Of a DNA stretch of 64,000 bases, positions 34,365-44,728 are shown piece by piece. The position numbers and the translations under genes were made by a program. Origin of the DNA: Scilla litardierei. Its lineage: Eukaryota > Streptophyta > Magnoliopsida > Asparagales > Asparagaceae. The notes below the pieces were generated by a model. The model saw only the letters and a program-made list of their open reading frames with translations, ran no database searches and was not told where the DNA came from. The DNA lies in contig CM061142.1 of assembly GCA_030789695.1 (NCBI GenBank), forward strand, positions 145,175,637 through 145,239,636, in the 5' to 3' direction. The first letter of the stretch is position 1; every line of letters starts with the position of its first letter.

Positions 34365-34595
34365 TCTGGCGCCGTCTGTGGGAACGAACTATCACACGAA
34401 GAAACAAACCACACCTGCAATGACGCGTCTTCCCCGTCTCGATGAAAGGAGAGCAAGGCTCTGACGCGAAGCGACAGGGCCCGCCATCGTTGGCAAGAGT
34501 GGGCTCGGGCCCGGTGCAAGGAGGATCGTGAGGAGAGGACCGGGAGACCCTCACCGTCCCTACCGGTCGGGAGACCGAGCACGTCTGTAACAGCG
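34365..34595 (+). other. Tat PBS and leader remnant
   Basis: TGGCGCCGTC at 34367-34376 fits the 3' end of plant tRNA-Asp. The next 220 bp are noncoding and end in CAGCG (34591-34595), the left TSD of the inserted Athila-type element. No gag lies here or after the insertion, where protease starts at once. Confidence 0.75.
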
Positions 34596-34949
34596 TGTTC
34601 GCGCCCCGGCGTACACGTCCCGAGGCGACGGTTGTAGTTTTACCGCAAGCGCACGGTATAGCGGCGAGCGGGTATCGAACACAGGGAGGACGAATGACCG
34701 TGCTTGCTCCTAATCAACCTGGCTATTTAGAGGGATAATTGCCTTGGGCGATCCTGTCACAATCGTCAGACAAAAGTGCGAAATATCAAATCAAATAGAG
34801 AACGCCTAGGGAATGGGGAATCCCCACTACTCACCGTATTTCACAATTGTGGTTCGCCGGTATCGAAATCGCTAGGATGAGAATTTGGATGAACTAGTTG
34901 CAACTAAATGTGGAACCAAGCTCACGCTCTCGCGCTGTTGCCGGTCTAT

Positions 34950-35258
34950 AGCTATCCTAGGTTTGGGTCCAATCTCTTGCAAACCCTATCCTAGGGAAGC
35001 TAGCATTAGGATCAACATCATCGTCCAATTGCGCACCGAGCCCAATCTCTTGCAAACTCGGTCCACAATCTAGATTAGGATAGTTCCTACCTGTCCAATC
35101 TCTTGCAAACGGGTATCGGCACGGAATTGCAACCGGAGATCCTAGCATCGGTCCAATTTCTTGCAAACCGATACTTCGAAAATCCGACTCCAACCCAATT
35201 CGGATTTCTAGGGCTTCCTATCGAATTGGGATCCAATCTCTTGCAAATCCCAATTGAT
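34950..35258 (-). repeat. Five hairpins with constant loop, 3' LTR copy
   Basis: Loops CCAATCTCTTGCAA (plus strand) at 34969-34982, 35042-35055, 35095-35108, 35153-35166 (one T variant) and 35233-35246. Flanks are inverted repeats that differ between copies; see 45083-45391. In this LTR the third stem has one mismatch (TACCTGT instead of TACCCGT). Confidence 0.85.
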
Positions 35259-35644
35259 GTGAATACCTAGCTATCCGTAGTAATTCGGTCCCAATCTAAT
35301 CCCTAATGACAATCCTAGCTCAATTTCTACCAATTCAACACAAATACGAAATTGGGCTTGTAGGGTTCATCCCCACGCCCCAAGACGTGGAGACTACTCA
35401 CTAATCATAGCAATAGCACAATAATTAGCAATGAAATAGACAATGGAATTCATCACAACAATGATATAAACAATAAAAATAGAGTTTTTGGGGAAGAGAA
35501 GTGCAAACCAATGTAGATCTTCAATCAACCCAACAAAAATCCAAGTTTTTCTCTTCTCCAATCACAATTAATAAAGCTAAAAAGTAGACTCAAAAAGCTG
35601 CAAAAATCTGAGAGGTGGCTCTCCAAAACTAGGGTAAAAACAGA

Positions 35645-35654
35645 GCTTAAATAG
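35645..35654 (-). promoter_or_regulatory. Athila-type LTR TATA-like motif
   Basis: Minus strand CTATTTAAGC, about 85 bp downstream of the nearest U3 palindrome and upstream of the hairpin array; repeated at 45778-45787 in the 5' LTR. Confidence 0.5.
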
Positions 35655-35736
35655 CCCCAAAAATCGTCTAAAAATCCTGACCAAAATGCCCCTGCACAGC
35701 CTGTTTTCCGCAAATTTCGCTACAGGCTGCGCATCG

Positions 35737-36120
35737 CACTCGGCCGAGTGACAAAAGTCGCTTGGCCGAGTGAAAACCCTGTCAATTTTCCAGTAAGTCG
35801 GGGGCTTCAGGGGTCTTCAGTTCGGGGGCGGCTCGGCCGAGTGAGTTGTCGTCACTCGGCCGATGGCTTCACTTCACTCGGGCGGACGGGATTTGCCACT
35901 CGGCCGAGTGGGTCTTCTGAAGCTCAGATGGCCGAAAAACAGTAACTTCGATCTTTTTGAGGGCCTTCGTCTGGGCGCCACTCGGGCGGACGTGGTATCG
36001 TCACTCGGCCGATGTGGTCTCCGTCGCTCGGCCGAGTACACATGGAAATCGTGTCTGAACGGGTCGGCCGAGCAGTGTCTCGCTGGTCGGCCGAGTGGCT
36101 CCTCCACTCGGCCGAGTGGG
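35737..36120. repeat. U3 array of CACTCGGCCGAGTG palindromes
   Basis: About twelve full or partial copies of CACTCGGCCGAGTG (a perfect 14-bp palindrome) in 385 bp, directly upstream of the TATA-like motif in minus-strand sense. Identical in the other LTR at 45870-46253. Another array lies at about 41125-41460. Confidence 0.85.
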
Positions 36121-36412
36121 ACACAAAAAATGCCCAAACTGGTCGTTTTGGCCTCCTCGTCGCTCCGGCGACGTCCATTCTTCTTCCGCTCCTCTCCAAT
36201 AGCAAAATACCCCTCGGGGAGGTCGTCGGTGGCCGTCTATCGTGAGCGCATCTCATGATCACTCCAAATCGCGCCAAATCGCCTGAAATGCGACAAAAAC
36301 AACAAAGCGTGAAAAGCATCGCAATATCGTCGATATATCGTGAAAAACATGATTTGGGCGATCTAAATGGCATGCAAACATGCGGAAAAAGGTGTAAAAT
36401 AAGGAGTGATCA

Positions 36413-38368
36413 AAATCCCCCAAGCTTGCCTCTTACTCGTCCTCGAGGAAGATAAGTAAAAAGCGAACCCGGTGGATTCGGAAAACGAAAACGGCGAAAA
36501 ACGAAAAAAATGAAAAACGAAGAAGAATGAAAACCAAACGAAAATAAAGAAAGAAAGAAAGAATAGGTAGGATGCTAGATCATTTTCTCAGGACGTGGGT
36601 TTCACCTACTCTTATAGCATGCACCGAGTGAGAAATACATGTCATAGAATCTCATTTTGATATCATAGTAGAATAGTGCAAGTAGAAAATAGAAATCCCA
36701 CGAACAACGGTATAATCATGAAAAGCGGAATGATTTTAAAATTAACATCGCCTGAATCATCTAAAGCGGTATACAAATCTCAGATCACACACTTTTCAAT
36801 TGAACGCTTTCTATCTGGAGTATAAGAGTATCACATCATAGAATAGAGAGAATAGAAAAGTATGGATTTCATGAAATGAATGCTAGGCTTAGATTTCTGG
36901 ATTTCGTAAAGCTAGAAACAATCTCACCGAGTATAGAATATTACTTAGCCTAGGTTGTCGTGCAATGTCAAGTAGTCGCTCTCTCACACATCAATGGATC
37001 TCCTCCCCCAAGCTTATCTATAAGCGTGGTGGCACAAAAATATTTACATCCCCATTTTTATATAGCTCCAAAGGCAAAGAAGGGAAAGAAGAAAGAAAGT
37101 AAGCGAGATGGGATCTTTTATTGAGGATTTTTCCTCTTTTCTTTTTTTTTTTCTTTTGCAATAAGCAACATATATACAATGATCCCAACTCAGAGAGAGG
37201 TAATGATATACAAGAATGTTTTTCTCTCTTTTATTCTTCTCCTCTCTCTTTTTTTTTGAAATAAGAGATTTGGAGCTAGGAATTAATAGCGGGGGAAATG
37301 CCATAAAATAGAATCACTAAGGGGAGATTCACCAATGATTTTAAAAGTAGAGAAGTGATGTTCAAGATTTGTGGAGAAAGAAATAAATATAACTCTCGGC
37401 TCACTCTATAAGACATGCACGACAACTTCAGCAGGGTAATCTAATCTACTCAGTTTCGATCACAAAAAAGCTAACTAATCCAGATATATCTTAGCTAATC
37501 ATCATTCAATCATCCGGAAGTGAAGTGTACAATTCATGCATATAGAAGTGATAAAGGAAAAGAAGTCAGTACTCCAGATATAGGCATTCAATGCGTGAAT
37601 CTTGGTGTGTTTTCTGTGATAGCATACATATGAATATTCAGGCTCAGCTAATAATAAAATTTCATCCATTTTCATGAGGAAAAAGTGTGGGTTACTATTT
37701 CTAAATGTAAAGCAAGTCATAGCATATGATATCAGAAATGAAATCTAAGACACGACAAATATAGCATGCATATAGAATAAGCTAACTCCACGTAGACATC
37801 ATCACAGAAAATTCATCTCTAGCATGAGATGAAAAAAAAGAAACGAAGTAAAGATAAAAGGAAAAATAGAACTATGCAATGCGGCACACAGGAAAATAGG
37901 AAAAACGTGATGCATGGCAATATAAATGAAAAATAATGAAAAATAAGTGCAAAAGTGAAAAACGGTGTGAAAAACTGAAAATAAAGGTGGCTAAACGAAA
38001 AAGAACGTGAGAACTCACTCCCCCAAGCTAAAGTGCACAGTGTCCTCAATGTGCAAAGTGTGGCACACAGAGAGACATGTAATGAGAGGGGCAAGTGAGG
38101 ATGCATGCATGGTGGAAAGAAAAAAAAATACTAAAACGAAAAATAAAGGAACGAAAATATGATGCGGATATGATGCATGCACAGATATGAGTGATACGAG
38201 TATAAATGGGTCACCAAAAGCTCTCCCTCTCTCCCGAAAAAGATATATAAAGAGACGGCAAATGAGAATCACAAAAAAGTGAGGGGAGGGGGGGTGGACA
38301 AAAGTGCATCAGGACCCAGCAGAGACGGGCAGCACAACGGCAGGAATGGATAAAGGCATCAAGAGTGC
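36413..38368 (-). other. Athila-type 3' untranslated region with polypurine tract
   Basis: The PPT on the minus strand reads AAGCTTGGGGGATTT next to the 3' LTR (about 36413-36427). The other 1.9 kb is AT- and purine-rich, with short homopolymer runs and no recognisable coding sequence. Confidence 0.65.
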
Positions 38369-40567
38369 CTAAGAAGGCGGTGCCGCGCCGTCTCCGTCCT
38401 GAGGCGGAGGAGGTGGTGGTGGTGGTGTGGGCTGCTGAGCTGGGGTGGAAGCGGAAGCAGGTCTAGTGTGTGTGGAAGTGTGTGTGGGAACCTGCTGGGT
38501 GGGCGGGGGTACGCGCGGAAGACGCTCTAAGATCTGTGTAAGGCAGTAGTGGATCTGGGGTATCAGGTCGAAGCGTCCAGCCATCGCAGAGACGGTGGAG
38601 GACAGGGTCCTAAGGTCTCCTCTAAGACCACTCACCGCCAACTCAAGAGCACGTATGCTCTGCAGTGTAGTGTCGGGCGGGGGTGGTGCAGAGGGACGCA
38701 CAGGTCTAGGCTGCGCAGGGCGAGGCTGGCGTACGCGAGTGGAGTATGTGACGGGCTCAGCGGGGAAGGGGACAAAAGGTGCCGTGCCTGGAAAAGTGGG
38801 CCTGGCCTCGGTGCGAGGCCGGGACACCGGCTGGCGAGAAGTGGAGGCAGCGGCAGCAAAGGAGGCGTGCAAAAGAGGCAACGAGGTGGCCAAAGAGGTC
38901 TGTGGCACAGAAGTGTGGACAGACGCCACGACACTCTCGGAGAAGACGGCGGCAGTGGAGACAGAGGAATCTCCCGCTGGGGTAGAAGTGTGCGGTCCAA
39001 AAGGTGTAACCCCAGCGGAGATCATGCTAACCATGGTCTCCACGACCGCGGCGAACGAGGGCTCTCCACTCTCAACAAAGGTCTGCGGGCGCTGGGGGAG
39101 AGCGGAGCAAAGGGGCTCCACGGACAGAGGGCCGGAGGTGGCAGCGGGAGTGGTGGGGACAGCCTCGGAAGTGGTGACAGTGGTGGAAGTGGGCTCAGCA
39201 AAAGTACTCTCGACACAGGCAGATGTGGGGACAGAAGTGTCAAGAGCAGTGGAAATCTCAGGAACAGGCTGAGAGGCCACAGGGTCGATGGGGTGGGCAG
39301 CAGGCTCGGCAGGGTGTGCAGCAGGGTCTGCGGGAGCAGCCTGGGCAGCGTGGGCAGCGTGGGCCTGCTCGGCCTCCTCGGCCTCGAGCACGTAGGCGGC
39401 GGGGATGAGGACATCCATCGCCGGAATCCAGTCAACGTGGGCTGGTGCAATCAGAGTCCGAGCAGGGCTCGGGAGAATCATGTAGTCGGCACCGAAAGGG
39501 CCGTGCAACCAGACCCAGTGACGCTCACCATGCGGACGCAGCATCTTCATCCGGGCCATAACGTCTATCGACAAGGAAGTGGGGCCCGGAACGCGTCGCA
39601 GGTCGTCGGGTAGGTCCTCGCCGGTCATCATGGTAAGCAAGGTGATCAGACCGTCGCAGCATATCGGTGAGCGAGCGCCCACCGACACAATGATACGGTC
39701 TAGAAACCAAGCCGCAATGTCGATCACGACGGCGGGGACAAGCTCGAGTCCATCCCTAGACAGAGCTCTGGGACGTGTCATCGCGTAGAGCATGTAAAGC
39801 TCTGGCGTAGACATCGTGCCCGGCTCATATCTGGCCAAAAAGGTAGTCGCCATGAGGCGCTGGGCAATGCGTAGGCAGGGGTGGACTATGGCCGAGGCCT
39901 TGGCCCTACTAGGGTCAAAGGCAGCATGGTGGCCTGTGATCCGGGCCCAGAAGGCACCGGCGTCGAAAGAAGGTGGGGGGATGTGGGTAGGTCCGTAACC
40001 GCGATCGGCTCCGGGGACTGCGGGCCAAGAGAAAAACGCTCTCATCATATCGAGAGTGACCTGGCACTCTCGATCCATGAACCGGAATGAGCATCCCTCA
40101 TCGGTCCGGGCGATCGAACTCAAAACCTCAAGTGTCGGACGGGTAAAAGTATCCGCCGACACCTGCAGAAAATCTCGCCAACCCACGTTGTCGTACAACG
40201 TGAGTATCCCCTCAAGTACCCCCAGGCGTCCAAGGTCAGCGAGGTGCGCAAACCTGGAGGGTACGATCGAGCGCTGGGGGATACGCTCGAAGACGGCGCG
40301 GTGTGCGTCGTCTCGGAACGTAATCCCGAGCGGCCCGACCAGTGGAGCCGGTGGTGGTGGCTGTGGATCGGCAGGGAGAGGCTGTGCGGGCTGTGGGTGC
40401 GCTGCAGGCTGTGCGGGGTGTGCGGGGCCTGCAGGCTGTGCTGGGTGTGCGGTGTGTGTGGGGGACGGTGGAGGAGAGTCCTCCAACTCGTGGGAGGGGC
40501 CGGCATCATCCGACCGCTTCCGCTTGGCGGAAGCTCTCTTCGACCGCGGTCGTGTCCGGGGCGGCAT
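38369..40567 (-). CDS. ATHILA ORF-1-like protein (732 aa), intact
   Basis: A single open frame from ATG 40567. The N-terminus is basic (MPPRTRPRSKRASAKRKR, a likely nuclear targeting signal) followed by a low-complexity Pro/Ala/His stretch. Residues of about 85-340 match the style of the plant retrotransposon ATHILA ORF-1 family: RFAHLADLGRLGVLEGIL, GWRDFLQ, PTLEVLSS, then FRFMDRECQVTLDMMRAFF. The C-terminal half is Ser/Thr/Pro/Ala-rich and ends in Pro and Gly/Asp/Ala-rich runs. It sits where Athila elements carry their env-position ORF, but I see no signal peptide or membrane segment. The function of this family is unknown. An upstream palindrome array and TATAAAG (41106-41112) suggest its own promoter. 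Confidence 0.8.
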   Translation of the reverse strand: MPPRTRPRSKRASAKRKRSDDAGPSHELEDSPPPSPTHTAHPAQPAGPAHPAQPAAHPQPAQPLPADPQPPPPAPLVGPLGITFRDDAHRAVFERIPQRSIVPSRFAHLADLGRLGVLEGILTLYDNVGWRDFLQVSADTFTRPTLEVLSSIARTDEGCSFRFMDRECQVTLDMMRAFFSWPAVPGADRGYGPTHIPPPSFDAGAFWARITGHHAAFDPSRAKASAIVHPCLRIAQRLMATTFLARYEPGTMSTPELYMLYAMTRPRALSRDGLELVPAVVIDIAAWFLDRIIVSVGARSPICCDGLITLLTMMTGEDLPDDLRRVPGPTSLSIDVMARMKMLRPHGERHWVWLHGPFGADYMILPSPARTLIAPAHVDWIPAMDVLIPAAYVLEAEEAEQAHAAHAAQAAPADPAAHPAEPAAHPIDPVASQPVPEISTALDTSVPTSACVESTFAEPTSTTVTTSEAVPTTPAATSGPLSVEPLCSALPQRPQTFVESGEPSFAAVVETMVSMISAGVTPFGPHTSTPAGDSSVSTAAVFSESVVASVHTSVPQTSLATSLPLLHASFAAAASTSRQPVSRPRTEARPTFPGTAPFVPFPAEPVTYSTRVRQPRPAQPRPVRPSAPPPPDTTLQSIRALELAVSGLRGDLRTLSSTVSAMAGRFDLIPQIHYCLTQILERLPRVPPPTQQVPTHTSTHTRPASASTPAQQPTPPPPPPPPQDGDGAAPPS

Positions 40568-41779
40568 ATCTGCCCCGAGCGCGCGCCGAAAAGTGAAAAG
40601 TGCGGCGTGTGCACAAAGAGTGGAAAGAGTTTACCCAAACACGTCGCGAGTGCTAAGCAGTGGAAGCGTGCGAAGTCCGCGCCTCCACGAAGTCCTGAGC
40701 AGCCCGTAGAAGCTCCCCTGAGCTCCCCTAAGCTCCAAAAAACAACCTGCGCATGGAAAAGTGATATCAGCGAGTAATAATCAAAATGTATGGAGCAATA
40801 GGGGTATAACAGATAGATATGGGAATTGATTCGGGTTAGGGGTTCGATTAATACACGGATCCTCAAAAACTACGCAAAAAGAGAAGAAAATGGTGAAAAT
40901 AAGCGAACCGGAGGTGATCGGAGGCGGGGCTGCCGGCGGCGACTCGGGCGGGGTCCGGCGATGGTCGGCCGGCGATGGCAGGCCGAGCGGCGGCGCGCGC
41001 GGGCGAGTGGCTGTTGGGCGAGGCGAGATCGGGCGAGGGGAAGCTGAGGGGGCGCGGGCGAAGGGGTTTTTTTTTTCGTTTTTGAAGACTGCGCCCCCCC
41101 CTCGGCTTTATATTAAAAAGTTACGACTCGGCCGAGTGACTTTACTCACTCGTCCGAGCGAGGCAAATAAAAATTTCTCCCTGATATCGCTTCGGCCGAG
41201 TGGCTTTGCCAGGCTCGGCCAAGTGGAGTAAGTCCATTCGGCCGAGTGACTCAAGCTACTCGGCATAACTCGCTCTAGGAGGGTATCCGTTTCACTCGGC
41301 CGAGTGAATATATATACTCGGCCGAGTAGCAGTTATAATGAAATGAGGAAAATAGACAGAGAGTTGGGTACAGCAGACTTCCCTCGTTCGTGAGCGGCTC
41401 GGCCGGACGAACTTCTGTACTCGGCCGAGTGACTAGTATACTCGGCCGAGTGAGCCTTGCATTCTGCTGTTTGTCTTCGTTTAGGCTCTAAACTCCGTCT
41501 TTCTTCCTCCAGTCAATTTCATGCTCCTCCTAAGCATCGAACACCTTCTTGGGGCGCTCCTCATCGTCTCGTTCATCCTCCTCATGATGATCTACCTATC
41601 TCCTCTCCTGTCAAGAAAAATAGGACCCGTTATCACAAAATTTTTGGTCGGATGACTCAAAACACTAAAAATCTCTAAAACGAAAATAAAGAAAAAGCAA
41701 AAATAAAGCAAAAACCGTCGGGTTGCCTCCCGACAAGCGCTCGTTTTAGGTCGTGAGCTCGACCCCCTATAATTTTCAA
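40568..41779 (-). promoter_or_regulatory. Inter-ORF region with U3-like palindrome array and TATA box
   Basis: About eleven copies of full or degenerate CACTCGGCCGAGTG occupy about 41125-41460, then TATAAAG on the minus strand at 41106-41112, then a GC-rich leader and ORF2 at 40567. This repeats the LTR order of palindromes then TATA, suggesting an internal promoter for ORF2. No open frame here looks coding. Confidence 0.6.
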
Positions 41780-44551
41780 TCAATGCGGGATGTTTGGTGC
41801 ATACGAGATGCACCCGTCAAACTTTCCGGGGAGCGCGCTTGGATTCGAACGTGGCGGCGTAGCGTTCTCCCGCAGTGGTCTCCTATCTCGAATAGCGTTG
41901 GGGGGAGGCTCCCCCAAGCTAGCATTTGCCCCGGTCAACGGCTTAACCGGTGATGCCGATTTCCGTACCGGCGGAGCTTTCTTTGGAGACTTTGATTTCG
42001 AGAGCTTGCAGAGCTCTCGAATCCTTGCGAAATCAGCGTCGCCTTCATCTTCATCAGCGGAGAAGTCGGGGGAATCGTCATTATTGTCTTCATGGCCTAA
42101 ATCCGGGCCTTCATCAAATTCTTCATCAAAAAGGGCACCAATTGAGTGAGGAATCGCCTCCTCTATCACCTCATCAAGGAGGTCCATGTAATCGAGTTCC
42201 TCGTGATAAGGCATATGCTTCATAGCCTTAGGAATGTGGAGCTCCACCTCAATGTTTCCGACGTTCAAGGTTAAGGTACCTTCGCGCACGTCGACAATGA
42301 CTCCGGCGGTGGCGAGGAATGGGCGCCCAAGTATCAATGAGGTGTCTCCCTCCTCCTTAATGTCCATGATGACGAAGTCACATGGCAAGCATATTCCACC
42401 CGGGACTTGAAGTGGGATGTCTTCGGCGATCCCCACCGGCCTTGTTATCCGTCCATCGGCTAATTGAATGCGCATGTCGGTGGGTTTCAACTTTGTCCCG
42501 GTGTTAAGCTTTAAGAACATGGAGAGGGGCATGAGACTCACACTAGCCCCAAGATCGACCAACGCCTTTTGAAGAGGCACGCCGCCCAACGTGCAAGGAA
42601 TCCGAAAACTCCCCGGATCTTTAAATTTTGCCGGCTCCTTTTCTCTCTTGGTGAACCAAGAGCCCTCCTCGGCTAGCATGATCTTCTCCTTCCTCTTTCT
42701 CCCCGAAATCAAGTCCTTCAAGAATTTGGCATATGTGGGGATCTCGATGATGGCGTCAAGGAAGGGAATATTTAGGCTAACTCCTCTTAGATACTCTAGG
42801 AATTTCGCTAGCCTTTTCTCCATTTTCGCTTTCGCTAGTCTTTGGGGGAATGGGACCGGTGGCATGAAGCGCCTCTCCTCAATTAATAGCTCCGCCCTAG
42901 ATTTCTCCTTGTCTTGTGGCTCCTTCTCCTTTTCAATCTCGACTATCGGCTCAACCGGCTCCAAACTTTCCTCCACGGCCTCCTCAATAGGAATCATGGC
43001 GGGGGTGGTGTCCTTCCCGCCTCTAGTAGTGACGGCAACTACGGCGTTGATGTGGCCCGTGTTGCCCCGTGGGTTTTGCTCCGGTTGCGCCGGCAATCTT
43101 TGAGTGTTCCGGTTGAGCAACGCTAATTGCTCCGATATTTGAGCCACTACGGTATTGAGAGATTCTTGCCCCGCCTTCAAAGTAGCATTCACCTTATTTT
43201 GCTCGACCATGAACGCCTCCACTCTAGTTTCGAAATCGGATCGTTGTGGAGCTTGTGGAGGGTTTTGGTTTTGATTCCTCCACCCTTGATTGTATCCGGG
43301 AGGCCTATAAGGTGGGACTTGTTGCTTTGGTTGGAAGTTTTGTTGTGTAGGTCCCCTCGGCGGATAGTATTGTTGTTGGGGTGGTGGTGGTCGAGCTTGA
43401 TTAGGCAGTTGTTGTGGCGGGTTCAAAGCTCCTTCATTGTTGGCGTAGGAGAATCCCGGGTGATTTCTTGCGGCCGGATTGGACCAATAACCTTGGTTCC
43501 CCGCAACATATTGCACTTGCTCCAAGGATCCTTCTCCTTGCTCTCCTCCCGAATACATGGCTTGAGATTGGTCTTGCCAATCACTCATTTGGCTTGCCGG
43601 CGCGGAGGTGGAAGGGCTTCCTTGGGGCTCCGTGATGAATTTCTCCAATCTCTCCACCACCTTGTGGAGAGAATCAAATTTGCTCGTATGCTCCGCTACG
43701 GCCTTTGCCTCGTAGATGCTAGTCGGCTTTAAGGAGGACGTAGAGTGTCCTCGCTCATCGCCCCATTGTTGGTTATTAGAGGCCATCTCCTCAATTAGGG
43801 CCGTAGCTTCCTCGGGAGTCTTTGACAAGATTGCACCATTCGCCGCGGCATCAATAATTTGTTTGGTCCCCGGTTGGAGACCATTGTAGAAGCTATGCAC
43901 TAACTCCCAATCTTCTATACTGTGGTGCGGGCACTGGTGCTGCAAATCCTTAAATCGCTCCCAAGCTTCATAGAGCGTCTCATGTGGTCCTTGCTTGAAG
44001 GACATGAGAGCGCTCCGGATCTTCACCGTCTTGGATGGTGGATAGAATTTATCAATGAATGCATCCGCCAACCCGTCCCAAGAGGTGAAAACTCCGTCAG
44101 CTTGCGTCCTCAGCCAATAGAGTGCTTTGTCCTTTAGCGTGAAGGGGAAGAGGCGCAGTCTGATGGCATCGATCGGGACCCCCGGCATTTGGAAAGTGGC
44201 GCACTTCGACAAGAATGATTGGATGTGGTAGTGGGGGTTCTCGTGAGCGTTCCCATGAAATGGGTCGTGTTGCATCAAAACCACCAATCCCGTCTTTAGC
44301 TCGAAGTTCTTGTCGGCCGCCAACTCCGGCACGGCGATGGATGACGTAGTAGAAGAGGTTTTAGGCCGAAGCCTATCGCGAATAGAAATTATTCTCGCCA
44401 TTCTCTCCGCCAATTCTTCGGGAGTTTCCCGGTTGGTCATAAACCGCCCTTCCGGATATTGTCTCCTTTCCGCTCTGAGTCTCCGCGCGGTACGTTCGAT
44501 CTCGGGATCGAATAATAAGGCTTCGGGGTCCGCCGTAGATCTCGTGTACAT
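41780..44551 (-). CDS. gag-pro: Athila-type Gag-protease (923 aa), intact
   Basis: Starts at ATG 44551 (MYTRSTADPEALLFDPE). Residues of about 85-250 are the plant gypsy Gag core (DAIRLRLFPFTLKDKALYWL, then FIDKFYPPSKT and ETLYEAWERFKDL). A Gln/Pro/Asn-rich linker follows, without a zinc knuckle, as in other Athila Gags. A retropepsin-like domain lies near residues 640-760: KALVDLGASVSLMPLS (the DLGAS active site usual in Athila) and LILGRPFLATAGV. The tail is acidic then Lys/Pro-rich. The frame ends without continuing into RT, unlike autonomous Athila polyproteins. It would supply its own capsid, with RT and integrase provided in trans. Confidence 0.9.
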   Translation of the reverse strand: MYTRSTADPEALLFDPEIERTARRLRAERRQYPEGRFMTNRETPEELAERMARIISIRDRLRPKTSSTTSSIAVPELAADKNFELKTGLVVLMQHDPFHGNAHENPHYHIQSFLSKCATFQMPGVPIDAIRLRLFPFTLKDKALYWLRTQADGVFTSWDGLADAFIDKFYPPSKTVKIRSALMSFKQGPHETLYEAWERFKDLQHQCPHHSIEDWELVHSFYNGLQPGTKQIIDAAANGAILSKTPEEATALIEEMASNNQQWGDERGHSTSSLKPTSIYEAKAVAEHTSKFDSLHKVVERLEKFITEPQGSPSTSAPASQMSDWQDQSQAMYSGGEQGEGSLEQVQYVAGNQGYWSNPAARNHPGFSYANNEGALNPPQQLPNQARPPPPQQQYYPPRGPTQQNFQPKQQVPPYRPPGYNQGWRNQNQNPPQAPQRSDFETRVEAFMVEQNKVNATLKAGQESLNTVVAQISEQLALLNRNTQRLPAQPEQNPRGNTGHINAVVAVTTRGGKDTTPAMIPIEEAVEESLEPVEPIVEIEKEKEPQDKEKSRAELLIEERRFMPPVPFPQRLAKAKMEKRLAKFLEYLRGVSLNIPFLDAIIEIPTYAKFLKDLISGRKRKEKIMLAEEGSWFTKREKEPAKFKDPGSFRIPCTLGGVPLQKALVDLGASVSLMPLSMFLKLNTGTKLKPTDMRIQLADGRITRPVGIAEDIPLQVPGGICLPCDFVIMDIKEEGDTSLILGRPFLATAGVIVDVREGTLTLNVGNIEVELHIPKAMKHMPYHEELDYMDLLDEVIEEAIPHSIGALFDEEFDEGPDLGHEDNNDDSPDFSADEDEGDADFARIRELCKLSKSKSPKKAPPVRKSASPVKPLTGANASLGEPPPNAIRDRRPLRENATPPRSNPSALPGKFDGCISYAPNIPH

Positions 44552-44728
44552 GCACAGGGAAAACAGAGTTTCAAAGAGATGATTAGTACCGTGGAAGGGT
44601 TAGGTAAGAATAGCAAAGGAAATAATAATGGTAAAAGAAATAAAAATAAAAAGAAAATAAAAGAAAGAAATAGCTAAGGTGAAAAAGAATCAAACGCAAT
44701 CGCCTCCCCGGTAACGGCGCCAAAAACT
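44552..44728 (-). promoter_or_regulatory. Athila-type leader and primer binding site
   Basis: On the minus strand the PBS TGGCGCCGTTACCGGGGA (44705-44722) starts 6 nt after the 5' LTR and pairs with tRNA-Asp. A short A/T-rich leader leads to the Gag ATG. Confidence 0.8.

Larger units (their letters stand above)
34596..36412 (-). repeat. Athila-type 3' LTR
   Basis: On the minus strand it runs TGATCACTCC to GCGCGAACA. From its start it holds a U3 array of CACTCGGCCGAGTG-like palindromes (35737-36120), a TATA-like motif (35645-35654) and, downstream in the transcribed part, five constant-loop hairpins (34950-35258). Confidence 0.93.

Noticed and set aside
34969..35246. Loops as plain CCAAT-box promoter elements
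   Set aside because: They contain CCAAT but lie downstream of the TATA-like motif and carry complementary flanks that a CCAAT box does not need. Not fully excluded.
34950..35258. CRISPR-like repeat-spacer pattern from the CCAATCTCTTGCAA copies
   Set aside because: Repeat too short and irregularly spaced, flanks are self-complementary, and the context is a plant LTR.
38549..39613. Plus-strand open frame of 354 codons over ORF2
   Set aside because: Shadow of the GC-rich minus-strand ORF2, low complexity, no domain.
38369..40567. Envelope glycoprotein for ORF2
   Set aside because: No signal peptide, membrane segment or cleavage site seen; the conserved part matches the ATHILA ORF-1 style instead.
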